Source: Balamuthia mandrillaris (taxonomy: Eukaryota; Discosea; Longamoebia; Balamuthiidae). From it: a stretch of DNA of 64,000 nucleotides. Shown piece by piece: positions 25,001 through 35,384 of this stretch. Each line of letters begins with the position of its first letter. Position 1 is the stretch's first letter. The notes below the pieces were generated by a model. The model made no database searches. It was given only the letters and a program-made list of their open reading frames with translations, and was not told where the DNA came from. The translations under genes were made by a program, and so were the position numbers. The stretch is from the NCBI GenBank assembly GCA_031835245.1, contig JAVKOQ010000018.1, forward strand, positions 191,001 through 255,000, given 5' to 3'.

Positions 25001-26406
25001 ACATTTCAGAGGCCGAACAGAACGAAAAAACAAAGGCAACCCAACATGAAGAAGTGATAGAGGAGGAGCTAGACGTGCTACACTGGGACTTTTTGCTGCG
25101 ACATGATATGAGTGAGTTGGTGGAACAATCGTGCAGAGAATTGACGCTAAGGGATGTTAACCTCATCAAAATCATTATTGCTTCAGGTATGGTTTATTTG
25201 TCCTTTCTCCAAGTTTCATCCCTAAACAATTGATAATAATAGGACTCTTTCCTCATTTTGCTGTTGGAGACGAAAATAATGCGAGCCTGAAAGAAAGCGA
25301 CCAGATTTTTCACACCAAATGGAAGCAGTTCTTGAAGTTGCATCCTACAAGCGTATTCTATGGACAAGCGTTGCAACTCATTCGACCTGCCGATGTTTTG
25401 TGCTATGTTAAACTGTTGGAGACAAACAAGCCCTATCTTACCAACATCATAAGAGCACCATCACTGCATTCCCTCCTACTCTTTGCCACTCAAGGTTGCC
25501 TCTTTTCCACTAGCTATTTGCTCTTTCACTAACTTTTGGTTGATTCAGTGGACACTAGTTCGGATTGTTCCAAGTTTGTCATTGACAATTGGCTGCAGAT
25601 TGAATTCTCACAGCCTAAGTACGTTCCTGTTGCGATTCTGGCGCGCGTATCAATCAATTTGTGACTCACTCTTTGTTTTTACAGATGGGGAGAGAAGGTG
25701 CTGTTGGTGGCCAATCAACTTCGGGTGCTTTTGAGAAACCTGCTTCACCACCGACTGTTTTCTGCTAGCGCTGTCACGAGAGATGATGCAGCTTTCTACA
25801 ATAAAGCAACGTTGGCATCTCTTCCCGAGGAAGTTCAACATAAACTCCCTTCCATCATACTTCAAATCTACCATGAGAGTACAAGATATGATTGGCTTTG
25901 TGAAGCTGACCAGCTTGCTAGCAAGCTTGCCGACTTTTTGGATACCTCTGTTGAATTCACTCTTTCTAGAGTTAAACCAACTGAGTTGACCACTCTTGTA
26001 CGCCCTCTCTCCTTTTTTTTTTTTTTGTTAAAGCGACATCCAAATTGTTTGTTAAAGTTTGTACGAGGAAACGAGGGCAGCAGTGTAAGCCATGCTCCTG
26101 TCCAACCAAAAGATGCCATGCAAGAGCTCGAAGGTAAATCTTTACCCAAAGTAGGTTGTTGCACTTACACATATGTTTTTACCCGCAGCATTGCAACTTT
26201 TACAAACAGAAGGATTGGAAAACACCAAGGGTGGTGTGCGCATTAATGAGTATCTTCAATATGGCAGTGTAAACATTACCCAAACTGCATTAGTAGGTTT
26301 TTCACCCCATCTGCGCAAACACTGGAGATGCGAGGTTTGTGGTAGGAACCTGATAGCAACCCTACAAGACGTTGCAGACCATCAAGCAAAATGCAACCCT
26401 TCATAG
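16054..26406 (+). CDS. DHX34: DHX34-like DEAH-box RNA helicase, exon 1 interrupted by a copia element
   Basis: SF2 RNA helicase of the DEAH/RHA class; DHX34 acts in nonsense-mediated decay. Twenty exons fit, about 1272 aa without the insert: 16054-16453 plus 21553-21630, 21752-21949, 22042-22163, 22257-22355, 22435-22554, 22621-22708, 22791-22937, 23063-23130, 23191-23281, 23347-23685, 23746-23996, 24071-24265, 24339-24443, 24528-24686, 24757-25186, 25243-25494, 25549-25618, 25685-25997, 26058-26133, 26189-26406. The N-terminal 130 residues are His/Arg/Glu-rich. Motif I is GDTGCGKST, Ia [46 protein letters not shown]. The tail carries CEVCG and an H-x3-C pair, a zinc-finger end as in DHX34. 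The end of exon 24528-24686 is ambiguous by 6 bp. A retroelement sits in exon 1, and the host frame is in register on both sides when the element and one target duplication are discounted. This allele should not give a normal product unless an empty allele exists. Confidence 0.88.
16449..16453 (+). repeat. Target-site duplication, left copy
   Basis: GTGGC directly precedes the left LTR and recurs at 21548-21552 directly after the right LTR. A 5-bp duplication is the usual integration footprint of Ty1/copia elements. Confidence 0.9.
16454..16729 (+). repeat. Left LTR of the copia element
   Basis: 276 bp starting TATAAGAACACG and ending CCTATTTAAT, without the usual TG...CA ends. By eye it is identical to 21272-21547. 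It contains a TATAAATAG box near 16580, a candidate element promoter. Confidence 0.95.
21272..21547 (+). repeat. Right LTR of the copia element
   Basis: 276 bp, identical by eye to the left LTR. The gag-pol frame ends a few codons inside it. It is followed directly by the second GTGGC target duplication (21548-21552) and then by continuing host exon sequence. Confidence 0.95.
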
Positions 26407-26771
26407 CTGCTGGTCTACCTCTTTTGTGAATAAACAGACTCTTTTGTATTGCTCATATGGTCTTTTGTTGTTGTCTGCTTCCTCTGTCATCATTTCTCTT
26501 TCTCTATCTCTTTCGTTTTATGTTGTCTTTACCCTTTTGTTGTTTCTTTTCGTTAACTCTGGAAGTAATGAGGTGCCAAACACCTGCTGATCTTCTTCTA
26601 GGCATGGTTTATGGTACAACAAAAATAATAAGTATTTGACAATCTCCACATGATAAAACCACAAGCAAGAATGCTCAATATGACGAACGAAAGGCTTTTC
26701 TCTCCATCAACAACACGCCCGATGCCATCACAGTAGTGATGCTGCTGATGGCCAGAAAAGGGTTTTTGCAT
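26407..26771. other. Convergent intergenic region
   Basis: 3' flanks of the helicase gene (+) and the unknown small gene (-). TGAATAAACAG at about 26427 is a likely polyadenylation signal for the helicase transcript. No other feature seen. Confidence 0.45.
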
Positions 26772-26922
26772 TTAGACTTCTTCATCATCTCCCAGTTCGA
26801 ACCCGTCACCCAGTGCTACTTTGAGGTCACCATTGGAGGCTGCTCTACCTCCTGGGCCAACACCTACAGTCACAATGTCAGATGAAGACAACAATCCGCT
26901 TGTGTGCATTCGCAAGAGCACA

Positions 26923-26964
<42 letters not shown>

Positions 26965-27553
26965 GAGCAAAAGTGAGAGCGCAACAGACCTTCAGCTAAG
27001 AAGTAAATGGTGGAAGGCCAATCAGAGCCAAAGCCGCTTTCGACTTTCAACGTGCCTTCCTTGAGGTTAACGTGTAGGACAGCATTGTCAGTGCTGAGAG
27101 GCACTATTTTGCCGCTCTTGTCCTTCTCTTGGCAAAGAGTTCCGATGCCGTTATCGAGGTGGAGAGTCAGCTGCTCTCCTTCTTTTGTGGCTTGTTTGAT
27201 GTTGAAAGAAGCTGACCGGTAAGTATTATCCTCACTTTCCATAATGTGGTCATGGGAAAGGATCACTTTCACTGCGGTTTCATTTGCTTCAGAGGGAGTA
27301 GCACCGGCAGCACCGCCATCCTCTTCATCGTCGAAAAGAAGTTCATCGGCGGGTTCTTGGGCGAGAAAGGACACCCTGAAAAAGTCTGTGTCGCTTTTTT
27401 CCTTCGGCTCGAAGTTCTTGCCCACCAATTCACTGACTACAGCTAAAAGAACGCACAGACAGAAGGTGGGTTAAGGTCGGTCAGCAATAAAGACCTAATC
27501 CCGTGTTGGGCTTTCTTCTCTCTTTTTCCCCCTCCAACGAGCATACCTTCCAT
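26772..27553 (-). CDS. Unknown small acidic protein with a 7-nt first coding exon
   Basis: I do not recognise the family. Three exons join in phase: 27553-27547 (only ATGGAAG), 27442-26990, 26863-26772, about 183 aa. The protein begins MEAVVSELVGKNFEPK. It has an acidic Gly/Ala-rich loop near residues 40-55, a predicted beta-rich middle (SFNIKQATKEGEQLTLHL) and ends GDGFELGDDEEV. No signal peptide or membrane segment is visible, so it is probably cytosolic. The tiny first exon is inferred because the large exon lacks a start and the donor ATGGAAG|GTATGC restores both a Met and the phase. A (GA)n tract lies in the second intron. The gene converges with the helicase gene and diverges from the iminopeptidase gene. 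Confidence 0.6.
26929..26961. repeat. (GA)n microsatellite in intron
   Basis: GA dinucleotides in the last intron of the unknown small minus-strand gene. Confidence 0.85.
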
Positions 27554-28103
27554 GCTTTTACACAACAAAGAGCAACGGCTATTGCCGCCGTAACAAAAAT
27601 TTCTCTAAAACCAAGATCGCGCCTGCTTACAAAAAAAGCATTACAGCGTAGTAAGAGGAGAGCAAAAGCAGAGAGTTGGTCAGGCCACTTGCACGGAAGA
27701 ACAAGCTGCTCCACCGCTATCACCCAACCTACAAAAAAGAAGCAAACGGTACAAACCAAACGACAGGGCAAAACAACCGGTCAAAGCGTCAAGCAAGAGT
27801 TGCGAAAGGGAGGTGATGGTAATGCTCCCTGCGGGCTAGCCCTATTTCGCGGGTTTGGTAATGCAAGACAAGAAATGTGGCCTGCGCCCATTGCGTCCTC
27901 ATTATAGGGTCAATTTTAGGGTATTGGGAATTTCGAAGAAAGTCACGCTAGCATTGGCTGATACGTTTTTTCTCCGAAATTCTAACTCCGAAAATCATTT
28001 GAAGCGCCACCTTGTTGGATACTTATGGCCTGAATTGCCGTCGACATGGCGCTCCAACCAAGCTTGGTAGCCAAGAGAGAAAAAAATAAGCCAAGAACCA
28101 AGC
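27554..28103. other. Divergent intergenic region
   Basis: About 550 bp between two divergent genes. A frame on each strand stays open for roughly 100 codons but shows no recognisable motif. Promoters for both genes are expected here. Confidence 0.4.
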
Positions 28104-29740
28104 ATGCAACCTCAGGAAGGGAGGCGTGGACTGTATCCTCCTATCGAACCGTATAATACAGGCAGGCTCAAGGTCTCCTCCCTCCATGAAATATACTACG
28201 AGGAGTGTGGCAACCCAAATGGCAAGCCTGTGGTTGTGGTGCATGGCGGCCCCGGTTCGTCCCTCCCTCTCTTCATGCTGCTAGCTTCCTCATCGCTCCA
28301 TTCTTCTTCTTGTTCTTCTTCTTCTTGTTCTTCTTCTTCTTGTTCTTCTTCTTCCTCCTCCTCCTCCTCTTCCTTCTTGTCTTTATTCTTCTTCCTCTTC
28401 TTCATGCACCCTCTTGTTCACCAATGCTGGTTGTGATAGGAGGTGGTATAGCCCCGTATTACCGCCAGTACTTTGACCCTGAAGCTTATCATATCATGTA
28501 AGTTGTGCGTTGCTTCTTTCGCCCCCATTTACTCTCTTTCCCCGTAGCGGCACACTCACTCACCGTCTATCTATGCGTGAATTGTTAGCCTCTTTGATCA
28601 AAGAGGAGCGGGTCAGTCCCTTCCATTTGCCTGCTTGGAGGAAAACACGACATGGGATCTGGTAAGCGACATGGAAAAGCTGAGAGAACACCTTGGTATT
28701 GACACTTGGCTCTTGTTCGGAGGAAGCTGGGTTCGTTACCTCCCTCTCTGTCGCTGTCACATGCTTACTTTTCATGGGTTCTACTCGTGTCTAACTGTCC
28801 CTGCCCGCTGCGTTTTATCCGCCCAAAAACGACAGGGAAGCACGCTGAGTCTGGCCTACGCTGAGACACATCCAGAGAAGGTGAAGGGCCTCATCCTGCG
28901 TGGCATTTTCACTCTGAGAAGGAAGGAGCTGCTGTGGTTCTACCAAGGAGGTGCCGATTTTCTGTTCCCTGACAGCTGGGAAAAGTACATTGAGCCAATC
29001 CCAGAAGTGGAGAGAGGGGACCTTATGAGCGCCTATTATCGTCGTCTTACTGGCAACAATGAAGAAGAGAAGCTGGCCTGTGCCCGTGCTTGGTCTGTTT
29101 GGGAGATGAGGTTTGTAAACCACTCTCTAGCTTCCTTCCTCCTTTTTGCTACCATCCACCATCTGGTGATGACCTTTTGCTTCTCTTTTCTTTTATTAAG
29201 TACTTCGCGTCTATATGTGGATCCTGAATACATCAAACGAGCGAGCGAGGATGATAAGGTTTGTTCGCTTTTGATTTGCTGTATTCCACCCCAGGGGATT
29301 AACTAATTCTCTGTGCTATTGGCCACGAAAGTTTGCACTGGCCTTTGCCAGAATAGAGTGTCATTACTTTGTGCACGGCGGTTTCTTTCACAAAGAAGGG
29401 CAGCTCATTGAGGATGCCCACAAGATAGCCCACCTCCCAATTGTCATTGTGCAAGGGCGTTATGGTACCTTATAACCTCACTTCACCTCCTCCACAACAC
29501 TGCCTGCCTAACATTACAATTTTTGTTCAGACGTGGTGTGCCCTGCCACCACAGCTTGGGAACTCAAAAAGCAGTTGCCCTCTGCCAAGTTCCACTTCGT
29601 ACCGGATGCGGGTCACTCCGCCAAGGTCCCATCTCAATTTACTTCATGCTTAAGTTGAAAACTAACGGCTTTCTCGTATGCAGGAACCCGGCATTATCCA
29701 TAGGCTGGTGGAAGCCTGCGATGAATTCAGGACATTATAG
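28104..29740 (+). CDS. Proline iminopeptidase (serine peptidase family S33)
   Basis: Alpha/beta-hydrolase peptidase that removes N-terminal proline from peptides; bacterial Pip is the reference. Eight exons fit: 28104-28254, 28440-28497, 28589-28730, 28836-29110, 29201-29258, 29332-29464, 29531-29625, 29684-29740, about 322 aa, the usual length. Motifs: VVVVHGGPG oxyanion loop (split by intron 1), DQRGAGQS, the nucleophile elbow GGSWGSTLSLAYAETHPE (split by an intron directly before the second Gly), the cap region with VDPEYIK, the acid loop GRYD, and the catalytic His in PDAGHSA. The start at 28104 matches the family's N-terminus (GRLKVSSLHEIYYEECGNPNG). There is no signal peptide, so it is likely cytosolic. 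Intron 1 carries TTC-rich repeats. Its stop faces the eS17 stop 226 bp away. Confidence 0.93.
28300..28372. repeat. TTCTTG/TTC/TCC repeats in iminopeptidase intron
   Basis: About 70 bp of TTCTTG, TTC and TCC units fill much of intron 1, again pyrimidine-rich on the coding strand. Confidence 0.85.
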
Positions 29741-29966
29741 CAGGCTAATTGTCCCTTCTCCACCATCAATAAAGCTGGAACCATCACACACAAACGCAAA
29801 CATGACCGCCCAAAAAAGAGCAAAAGCGGGGAGAAAGAGAGAGAGCGCGAGAAAGGAGAAGAAAAGAGGATAAGAGAGAAGAGAGAAGCAGAAGAAGAGC
29901 AAGAGGAGAAAAAAGAGAGGGTTTATGTACTCAGAGCAAGCGAACAGTTTATTGTCACCAAACAGT

Positions 29967-30540
29967 TTATTCTTTGGCAACCTTCTCCTGGGGTCTCTCT
30001 GTCCTGGGCCTGCGGGGCCTATCCTGTCGGGGCTTCCTATCTCCTCTTGCTCCTCCCCTGAAACGGAGGGGACCCTCGGGGGCAGGAGTAGCAAGAACGA
30101 TGCCAGGAAGATCACCCATGCCGAGAGAACGAAGCAGAGACTTGGTGTCGTGATCGACGCTGATGGAAGGCAAATCGATAGCGGAAATTTCGGGAACGTA
30201 GTTGTCCTTCCTTTCACGCTCCTCCTCCTGCAGCTTGAAGGAGATTCCACGAACGGGACCCTTCTCAATCCTCTTCATCAAGTGGGTCACGAATCCAGCA
30301 ACCTTGTTGCGAAGGCGCTTGGAGGGAATTACAGCCACTTCCTCCACGATTTTCTTATTGGTATCGAAGTCCATGGTAAGACGGGGGTAATACTTCTCAA
30401 TGAGAAGCTTGGAAGCTTTCTTCACGGTCTTTGTCCTTACGCGACCCTACACATCGACAACATCAAAAACGCAAGTTCAGCGATGACAACACCACCACAA
30501 CCAACATGGGCTTGAAGGAGCGAAGAGGAACACGCACCAT
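29967..30540 (-). CDS. RPS17: 40S ribosomal protein eS17, start codon alone in the first coding exon
   Basis: Small-subunit ribosomal protein. The body exon 30446-29967 encodes [20 protein letters not shown], then [34 protein letters not shown] and [21 protein letters not shown], all characteristic of eS17. The start codon lies in its own coding exon: ATG at 30540-30538 is followed at once by GTGCGT, and the body exon begins with the Gly codon after an AG. Predicted length is about 160 aa against about 135 in animals; the extra C-terminal residues are rich in Arg, Gly and Pro. High, constitutive expression is expected for the family. The promoter should lie in 30541-30910. Confidence 0.95.
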
Positions 30541-30913
30541 TGTGACTGAGAGGAGAAAGTCTTGCTCTGAGGGATGACCGGCGGAACTTGGCTCTTTTTA
30601 CTGGTGCACTGGGAAAGGAGAGCAAAAAAAAAATAAGCAAAGGGGGGGAGGATGGGGGGGTTGGCGCTGCTGTTCCATACCTTAACCCTCGAGTCGAACT
30701 CGTTTTCAGGACGACATGAGTATCAATAAAGGCAAACGCAAAACGCGAAAGAAAGAGTGTGTGTAGGGAACAGTGGCTGAGGCTGGCGGCGCAAAGATCA
30801 TATAAGATCTAAGTGCAACAAAAAAAGAAACAACGAAATAGTCTTTTGGGCCAATGAGCGTGTTTCAAGGCATTCTAGGCGCCCTTTTTTCTTTTTCATT
30901 CTATATAGAAAGG
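30541..30913. promoter_or_regulatory. Promoter and 5' UTR region of eS17
   Basis: Upstream of eS17 and downstream of the SH3 scaffold gene. It contains a run of G at 30640-30665 and CTCGAGTCGAACTCG, a palindromic stretch near 30690. No TATA box is placed with confidence. Confidence 0.35.
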
Positions 30914-32000
30914 TCATAGCTCAGAAAGAATCTCAACGTAATTGGCAGGGAAGGCGCCCTTTGAACCATCCGGCAGGGTTCCGCTCCACCATTCAGCACC
31001 TTCCTCACAGGAGGATAGCTCTACAATATCGCCTTGTTTCAGCCGTAGCTCGCTCTCGCTTTCGGGCTCAAAGTCAAACAGGGCTTTGGCTTTGCGTCCT
31101 TGTGAGCCCTCTGGGGAGTTGATATCTTCTCCTTCTGCTGCTGCTGCATCGTCCTCCGCCGCCTCCTCCACAGAACCTTTGCTTTGAGAACCAGCAGCCA
31201 GCAGCATGATATAGGAGGTAGGAACCATGCCTATGACTCCCTTCAGTTCGACCTGGGTCCATTCATCATGGGGGTCATCAGCAGGCTGCGGATAAACCTC
31301 GATGAGGTCACCAGCCTTGACGGTGAGCTCGCCCTCGTTCTCTGCTTCAAAGTCAAAGAGCACGCGAGCTCTTCCAGAGGTAGGCGTTCCTTTAGCGGGC
31401 GGCTTCCACGCGATGGAGCCTCGAGAGCTGGTAGGAATGCTGTGAGTAGAAAATCGGGTCACTCTCTTGCTTGCCTTGCTGCTTGACTGGCGCGTTGGTG
31501 GGGCGTTCATTTGCACGTAGTTTGCCGGGAACACGCCAAGCACTCCGTTCAGCTCCCCACTCCACCATTCTTCGCCTTCTTCGTAGGTTACCAGCTCAAT
31601 GACATCTCCTGTCTTGAAAGCAAGCTCGTTCTCTGTCTCTTTTTCAAAGTCATAAAGGGCCACCGCTGTAGGCACGTAATAGGACGATGCCACAACAGGT
31701 GATTGAGGTTGCTGTGGCGGGCTTGCCCCGCCTCCTTCTGCTCCTTTCTGCTCTGGTTGCTGACTATCATCGCAAGTTACAAAGTTGTAGGGCAGGATAC
31801 CTATTTTGCCTCCACTTTCGCCTTTGAACCACTCTTCATTTACTTTCTCCAAGAACGTGACGCTGGCTCCTGCCTGGAAGCTTAGTTCCTCCTTTGACTG
31901 CGCAGTAAAATCGTACAGAGCCCTGTAGATTTTTGCTGTTGTTGTTGTTGGGATGAGCGTATTGTTCAGTGCCTTTAAAAAAATATCTTTCCTTTCCTCC

Positions 32001-32040
<40 letters not shown>

Positions 32041-32207
32041 TCTCTTTCTCTTTCTCTTTCTCTTTCTCTTTCTCTTTCTCTTTCTCTTTCTCTTTCTCTT
32101 TCTCTTTCTCTTTCTCTTTCTCTTTCTCTTTCTCTTTCTCTTTCTCTTTCTCTTTCTCTTTCTCTTTCTCTTTCTCTTTCTCTTTCTCTTTCTCTTTCTC
32201 TTTCTCG

Positions 32208-32249
<42 letters not shown>

Positions 32250-32965
32250 CTCTCTCTTTCTCTTTCTCGTTCTTCTCTCCTATATTCTCTTTCCTCTGCA
32301 CTTTGTCTTTAGAAGCTTGCAAGAAGGAAGGGGCAGTTGGATACCATCAGTGGCAGCGGGCAGCTGCGTCAATTCCTCTTTGATTTCATTCCTTCGTTGC
32401 TTGAGTGCCTCAACAGCAGCCCGGAGCTCTTGCAACTCCTGGTCGGTGGTGCCTTGTTGGGCCTTGTTGTTGGCATAAAAGCCGATGAGCTTCTCCAAGC
32501 CGTTGATCATTCGCCGCTTCTTTCTGAGCTTGTTCCGTATGTCCTCCAACTCCTGCAACAGAGCCTCTCGCTGTTCCTTTGGAGAGAGAGGCGTCTCTGC
32601 GTCTTTCTTGGCGGTCTGTGGAGCGGCGTCCGTAAGAGAAAGATTCTTGGTCCTAAGGAATTTAAGCCAGTCGCCCAAGAGCTTGACCCAGTAGGTTCGT
32701 TCCTCGGGCTTTGCCGCTTGCAGCACATAATTTCGGCCGGGAGTGACCAACACGAAGCCCGTTTTGCTGCGTGCCACCTCCTCAACACCTTGCACCGTTC
32801 TCAGGTCAATGAACCCCAGGCTCTTTTCGCTGGGCCGTTTGGAGTGGTAGTAGTGTAGCTCCCATGGGGCCTCGTTTCCTTTTTGGCTGAAGTAACGCCG
32901 TTTGTAGGTTTTGATGCCCACAGCGCCTTGCTTCAGCAACCAACCTTTGAGCTTGCCGGGTTCTT
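30914..32965 (-). CDS. PH-domain and four-SH3-domain scaffold protein (5' exon not placed)
   Basis: Two exons fit: 32965-32302 and 31922-30914, incoming phase 1, so at least one upstream exon is missing from my model. The first encodes a PH domain (GWLLKQGAVGIKTYKRRYF, YVLQAAKPEERTYWVKLLGDWL) and a Lys/Glu coiled coil. The second encodes four SH3 domains, each with ALYDF-type starts and WW...G...P.NYV ends (ALYDFTAQSKEELSF, ALYDFEKETENELAF, VLFDFEAENEGELTV, ALFDFEPESESELRL). Such proteins link phosphoinositide membranes with proline-rich partners, often in actin or endocytosis. The intron between the two exons holds a 280-bp CT-rich repeat, which on this gene's coding strand is purine-rich. 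A candidate upstream ATG region lies near 33000-33100. Confidence 0.85.
31998..32276. repeat. TTTCTC hexanucleotide array
   Basis: About 175 bp of nearly perfect TTTCTC hexamers (32032-32208) flanked by CT dinucleotides, inside the intron of the PH-SH3 gene. Like the array at 996-1244 it keeps frames open (Ser-Leu, Ser-Phe or Lys-Arg dipeptides), and those frames should not be read as genes. Confidence 0.92.
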
Positions 32966-33169
32966 CTGCCTTTTAGGGTTGTTGCGAGTTTGGTTGTTTT
33001 CATAACAGAAAAGTTTGAAAGGCGGGCGTGAGACAGAGGTTGAGGTTTGGTTTTGGTGGTGGTGGACAACATAATAACAACGCCAGACCACCACTCTCCT
33101 TCGCTTTGCAAACAAACGGAAGTCCCTCCGCTACCTAGAGTGGTAGGCAGGCTACTAGGGAGAAAGAAA

Positions 33170-33346
33170 AACAACAAAAAAGCTCAGAGAAAGAGAGATC
33201 ACATTACCATCTTTGCTTGTGTCCTTGCAACAACGAGCTTTCTTGGTCTAGGATTGCTTTTGGCAGGCACGAACAAGGCAATTAGCAAGGAGGCCAACGA
33301 GGCTTGCCCTCTCCCCTTCTTCTTCCGTTATCCGCCTGCTAAGTAG
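33170..33346 (+). CDS. Possible small single-span membrane protein
   Basis: A plus-strand frame ending at 33346 encodes a basic stretch (QRKRDH), a hydrophobic segment of about 20 residues (ITIFACVLATTSFLGLGLLL) and a short polar tail ending YPPAK. No ATG begins this frame, so an upstream exon would be needed; a possible acceptor AG lies near 33158. It overlaps the presumed 5' end of the PH-SH3 gene on the other strand. I do not recognise a family, and it may be chance. Confidence 0.3.
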   Translation, partial: NNKKAQRKRDHITIFACVLATTSFLGLGLLLAGTNKAISKEANEACPLPFFFRYPPAK

Positions 33347-33489
33347 TACTACTGTTGGCCTCCTGCCTTGGATTTTATTACCCAGTTTTATTAATCATGA
33401 CGACACGAATATCTAGCTCAAAAAAAAATCCCGCATGACACATGAGACAAGCTTCCAAGCACGAGAATATCCATCGTAGAACGTTGATG

Positions 33490-35137
33490 TTAAGTAGGGT
33501 GGTGGTGAAGATTGTTGGCTTTTTCTTTCTCTTGTTGCTTGAGCATGCGCTTGTACTGGTGCTTAAAGTAGGAGACGTGATTGGGATGTACATTGCCTCC
33601 AATGTAGTTGGCGATCTTGCGATTGCTAGTTGGGCCATAGCCATACTTCTTGAACGCAACTTTGAATCGTTCGATTTCCTCAGGTGTCCAAACGTGTCGA
33701 CTTTGAGGATCGTTACGGTAGCTCCTTTTCTTCTTTTGATCCGCAGAGTCCATGTACTCGTTATACCGTCGCAGTACTTCTGCATCCTTTTCCACGGATT
33801 CTGATGTGCCAACAACTGAAGAGTTAGCGTGACTTAATAAGGTTTGGCAGAGATATCACAACACATGAATAACTCACCTCCACTTCCAGACCCATGCTGC
33901 CGCGCAAAGAGATGAGAGAGAGAATGAGAGGAAAAGGAAGAATAAAGAGAAGAGAAGCTAGCGAACCTTGCAATATTTCTCATTGTTTGTGACAACCTGA
34001 ACCACATGCTCCACTAACCGCTGATAGGCATCTATAGAAAACATAAGCATGTTGGCAATTCTCATTTGAAAGAAGAAGAGGATGAAACCTGGACTACCAA
34101 ATGTAGCTATATCTAAAGCACTTGCTACCACTAGGTTTTGTACTTCGTAGATATCATAATAATTCTTTTAAGAGTCGCGATAAGCTTCTCCAACGTAGCA
34201 TGAATAGAAAGCGATGAAACAACAACATGGGACTTGGGGAACTACCTGCTGGGAGGCTGGCAAGGCCTTCATTACATCATTGAAAATGTCTGGAAGTTGA
34301 TTGATTGGTGCTGCACTAAGTGTCTGTATCCTCGTACCGCTCTTTCTTTTTTTCTTTTGTTGTTTCTTTGAGGGTGCTGTTATTAAATGAAGCTTGTAGG
34401 GAGAGGAGAGGACAGGAGAGCAGAGGAGAGGAAGAAGGAAGAAGGAAGAAGGAAGAAGGAAGAAGGAAGATAAATACCTGTGGCTTTGTTCTGGTGGGAG
34501 GACAGCGGCCGCTTGCTCCCCCTAACTTGCTTCTCTTCTTGGGAGTGGGCACGAAACAGTCCTCCTCTTCTTCTAGGTCCTCTTCTTGTTCTTCTTCAGG
34601 CACAAAACTTGTGTCAGCCTCTTCTCCTAGTTCATCTGCTACCTCAATCACTGTGGTTTGAGTGATTTGTTGTTGTTGCCTAAGGCGTGGCCTTCCTCGC
34701 TTTGGTGGAGCAGCAGCAACCTGCATTGGTTCCTCGTATGCAACGTCTGTGGCCTCCTTTTTCTTTCTGCCCCGCCTGCCCTTGCCTTGTCGTTGAGGCT
34801 TCTGCCCGGCGGTGAGAGCAGTGAGTTCGGAATGTTCTAGGGTGGAAGCTCCTTCCGTTTGTTTCTGGTTATCAACAGCAACATAAACTCCTTCCTCTCC
34901 GCCGGCAGGCGCTCCCGCCTCTCCCGCTTCCTCTCCGCCGTCATAGCGCACGAGGGAGAGTTTCCGCAAGCGCCGTTTTCTTCCAACCGTCTTTGGCTCT
35001 TCAGGATTGTTGTGGTTGTTGGTGGCGGTGCTGCTGCTGTGGTTTGATTGCGGTTGAACGCCACAAAGCTTTTTGACGTATGCGCGGGTTATGCGAGTGG
35101 GATAGCCAACCACCACCACCTCCTCCTCCTCTTCCAT
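33490..35137 (-). CDS. AT-hook and SANT/Myb-domain nuclear protein
   Basis: Six exons fit: 35137-34478, 34323-34246, 34164-34089, 34031-33967, 33896-33878, 33815-33490, about 407 aa. The N-terminal half is acidic and low-complexity, with an AT-hook (PPKRGRPRLRQQQ) and basic patches (GRKRRLRK, KGRRGRKKK). The middle is helical. The C-terminal exon holds a SANT/Myb-like domain with WTPEEIERFKVAFKKYG, KIANYIGG and SYFKHQYKRM. This combination suggests a chromatin or DNA-binding role in the nucleus. I cannot assign an orthologue. A 19-nt exon (33896-33878) is inferred from phase alone and is the weakest part of the model. A (GCT)n tract lies just upstream of the start. Confidence 0.75.
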
Positions 35138-35384
35138 GCTGCTGCTGCTGCTGCTGCTGCTCTTGTTGCTTTGGGTTGGTTGGTTGCTGTTATTTGTTTT
35201 GGAAGAAGAAGAGAAGAAATGTCTGTTCCTCCACGTGTGGTGACGTCAGCCTAATGCCAGCCTGCATCTTACAAAGACTTCCCCCCTTTTTCTTCTCTTC
35301 TCTTTGTTTTGTTGTTGTTGTTGGCTAATGTTGTTGTTGTTGTTGTTGTTGTTTTTTTGTGTTTGTTTTTTGTTCATGTTCAAA

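Noticed and set aside
30640-30700. Telomere-like or G-quadruplex feature
   Set aside because: Only one G-run (GGGGGGGAGGATGGGGGGG-like), not a repeat array; more likely part of the eS17 5' flank.
31953-32478. Plus-strand Ser-Phe/Ser-Leu frames and minus-strand Lys-Arg frame
   Set aside because: Products of the TTTCTC hexamer array in an intron of the PH-SH3 gene.
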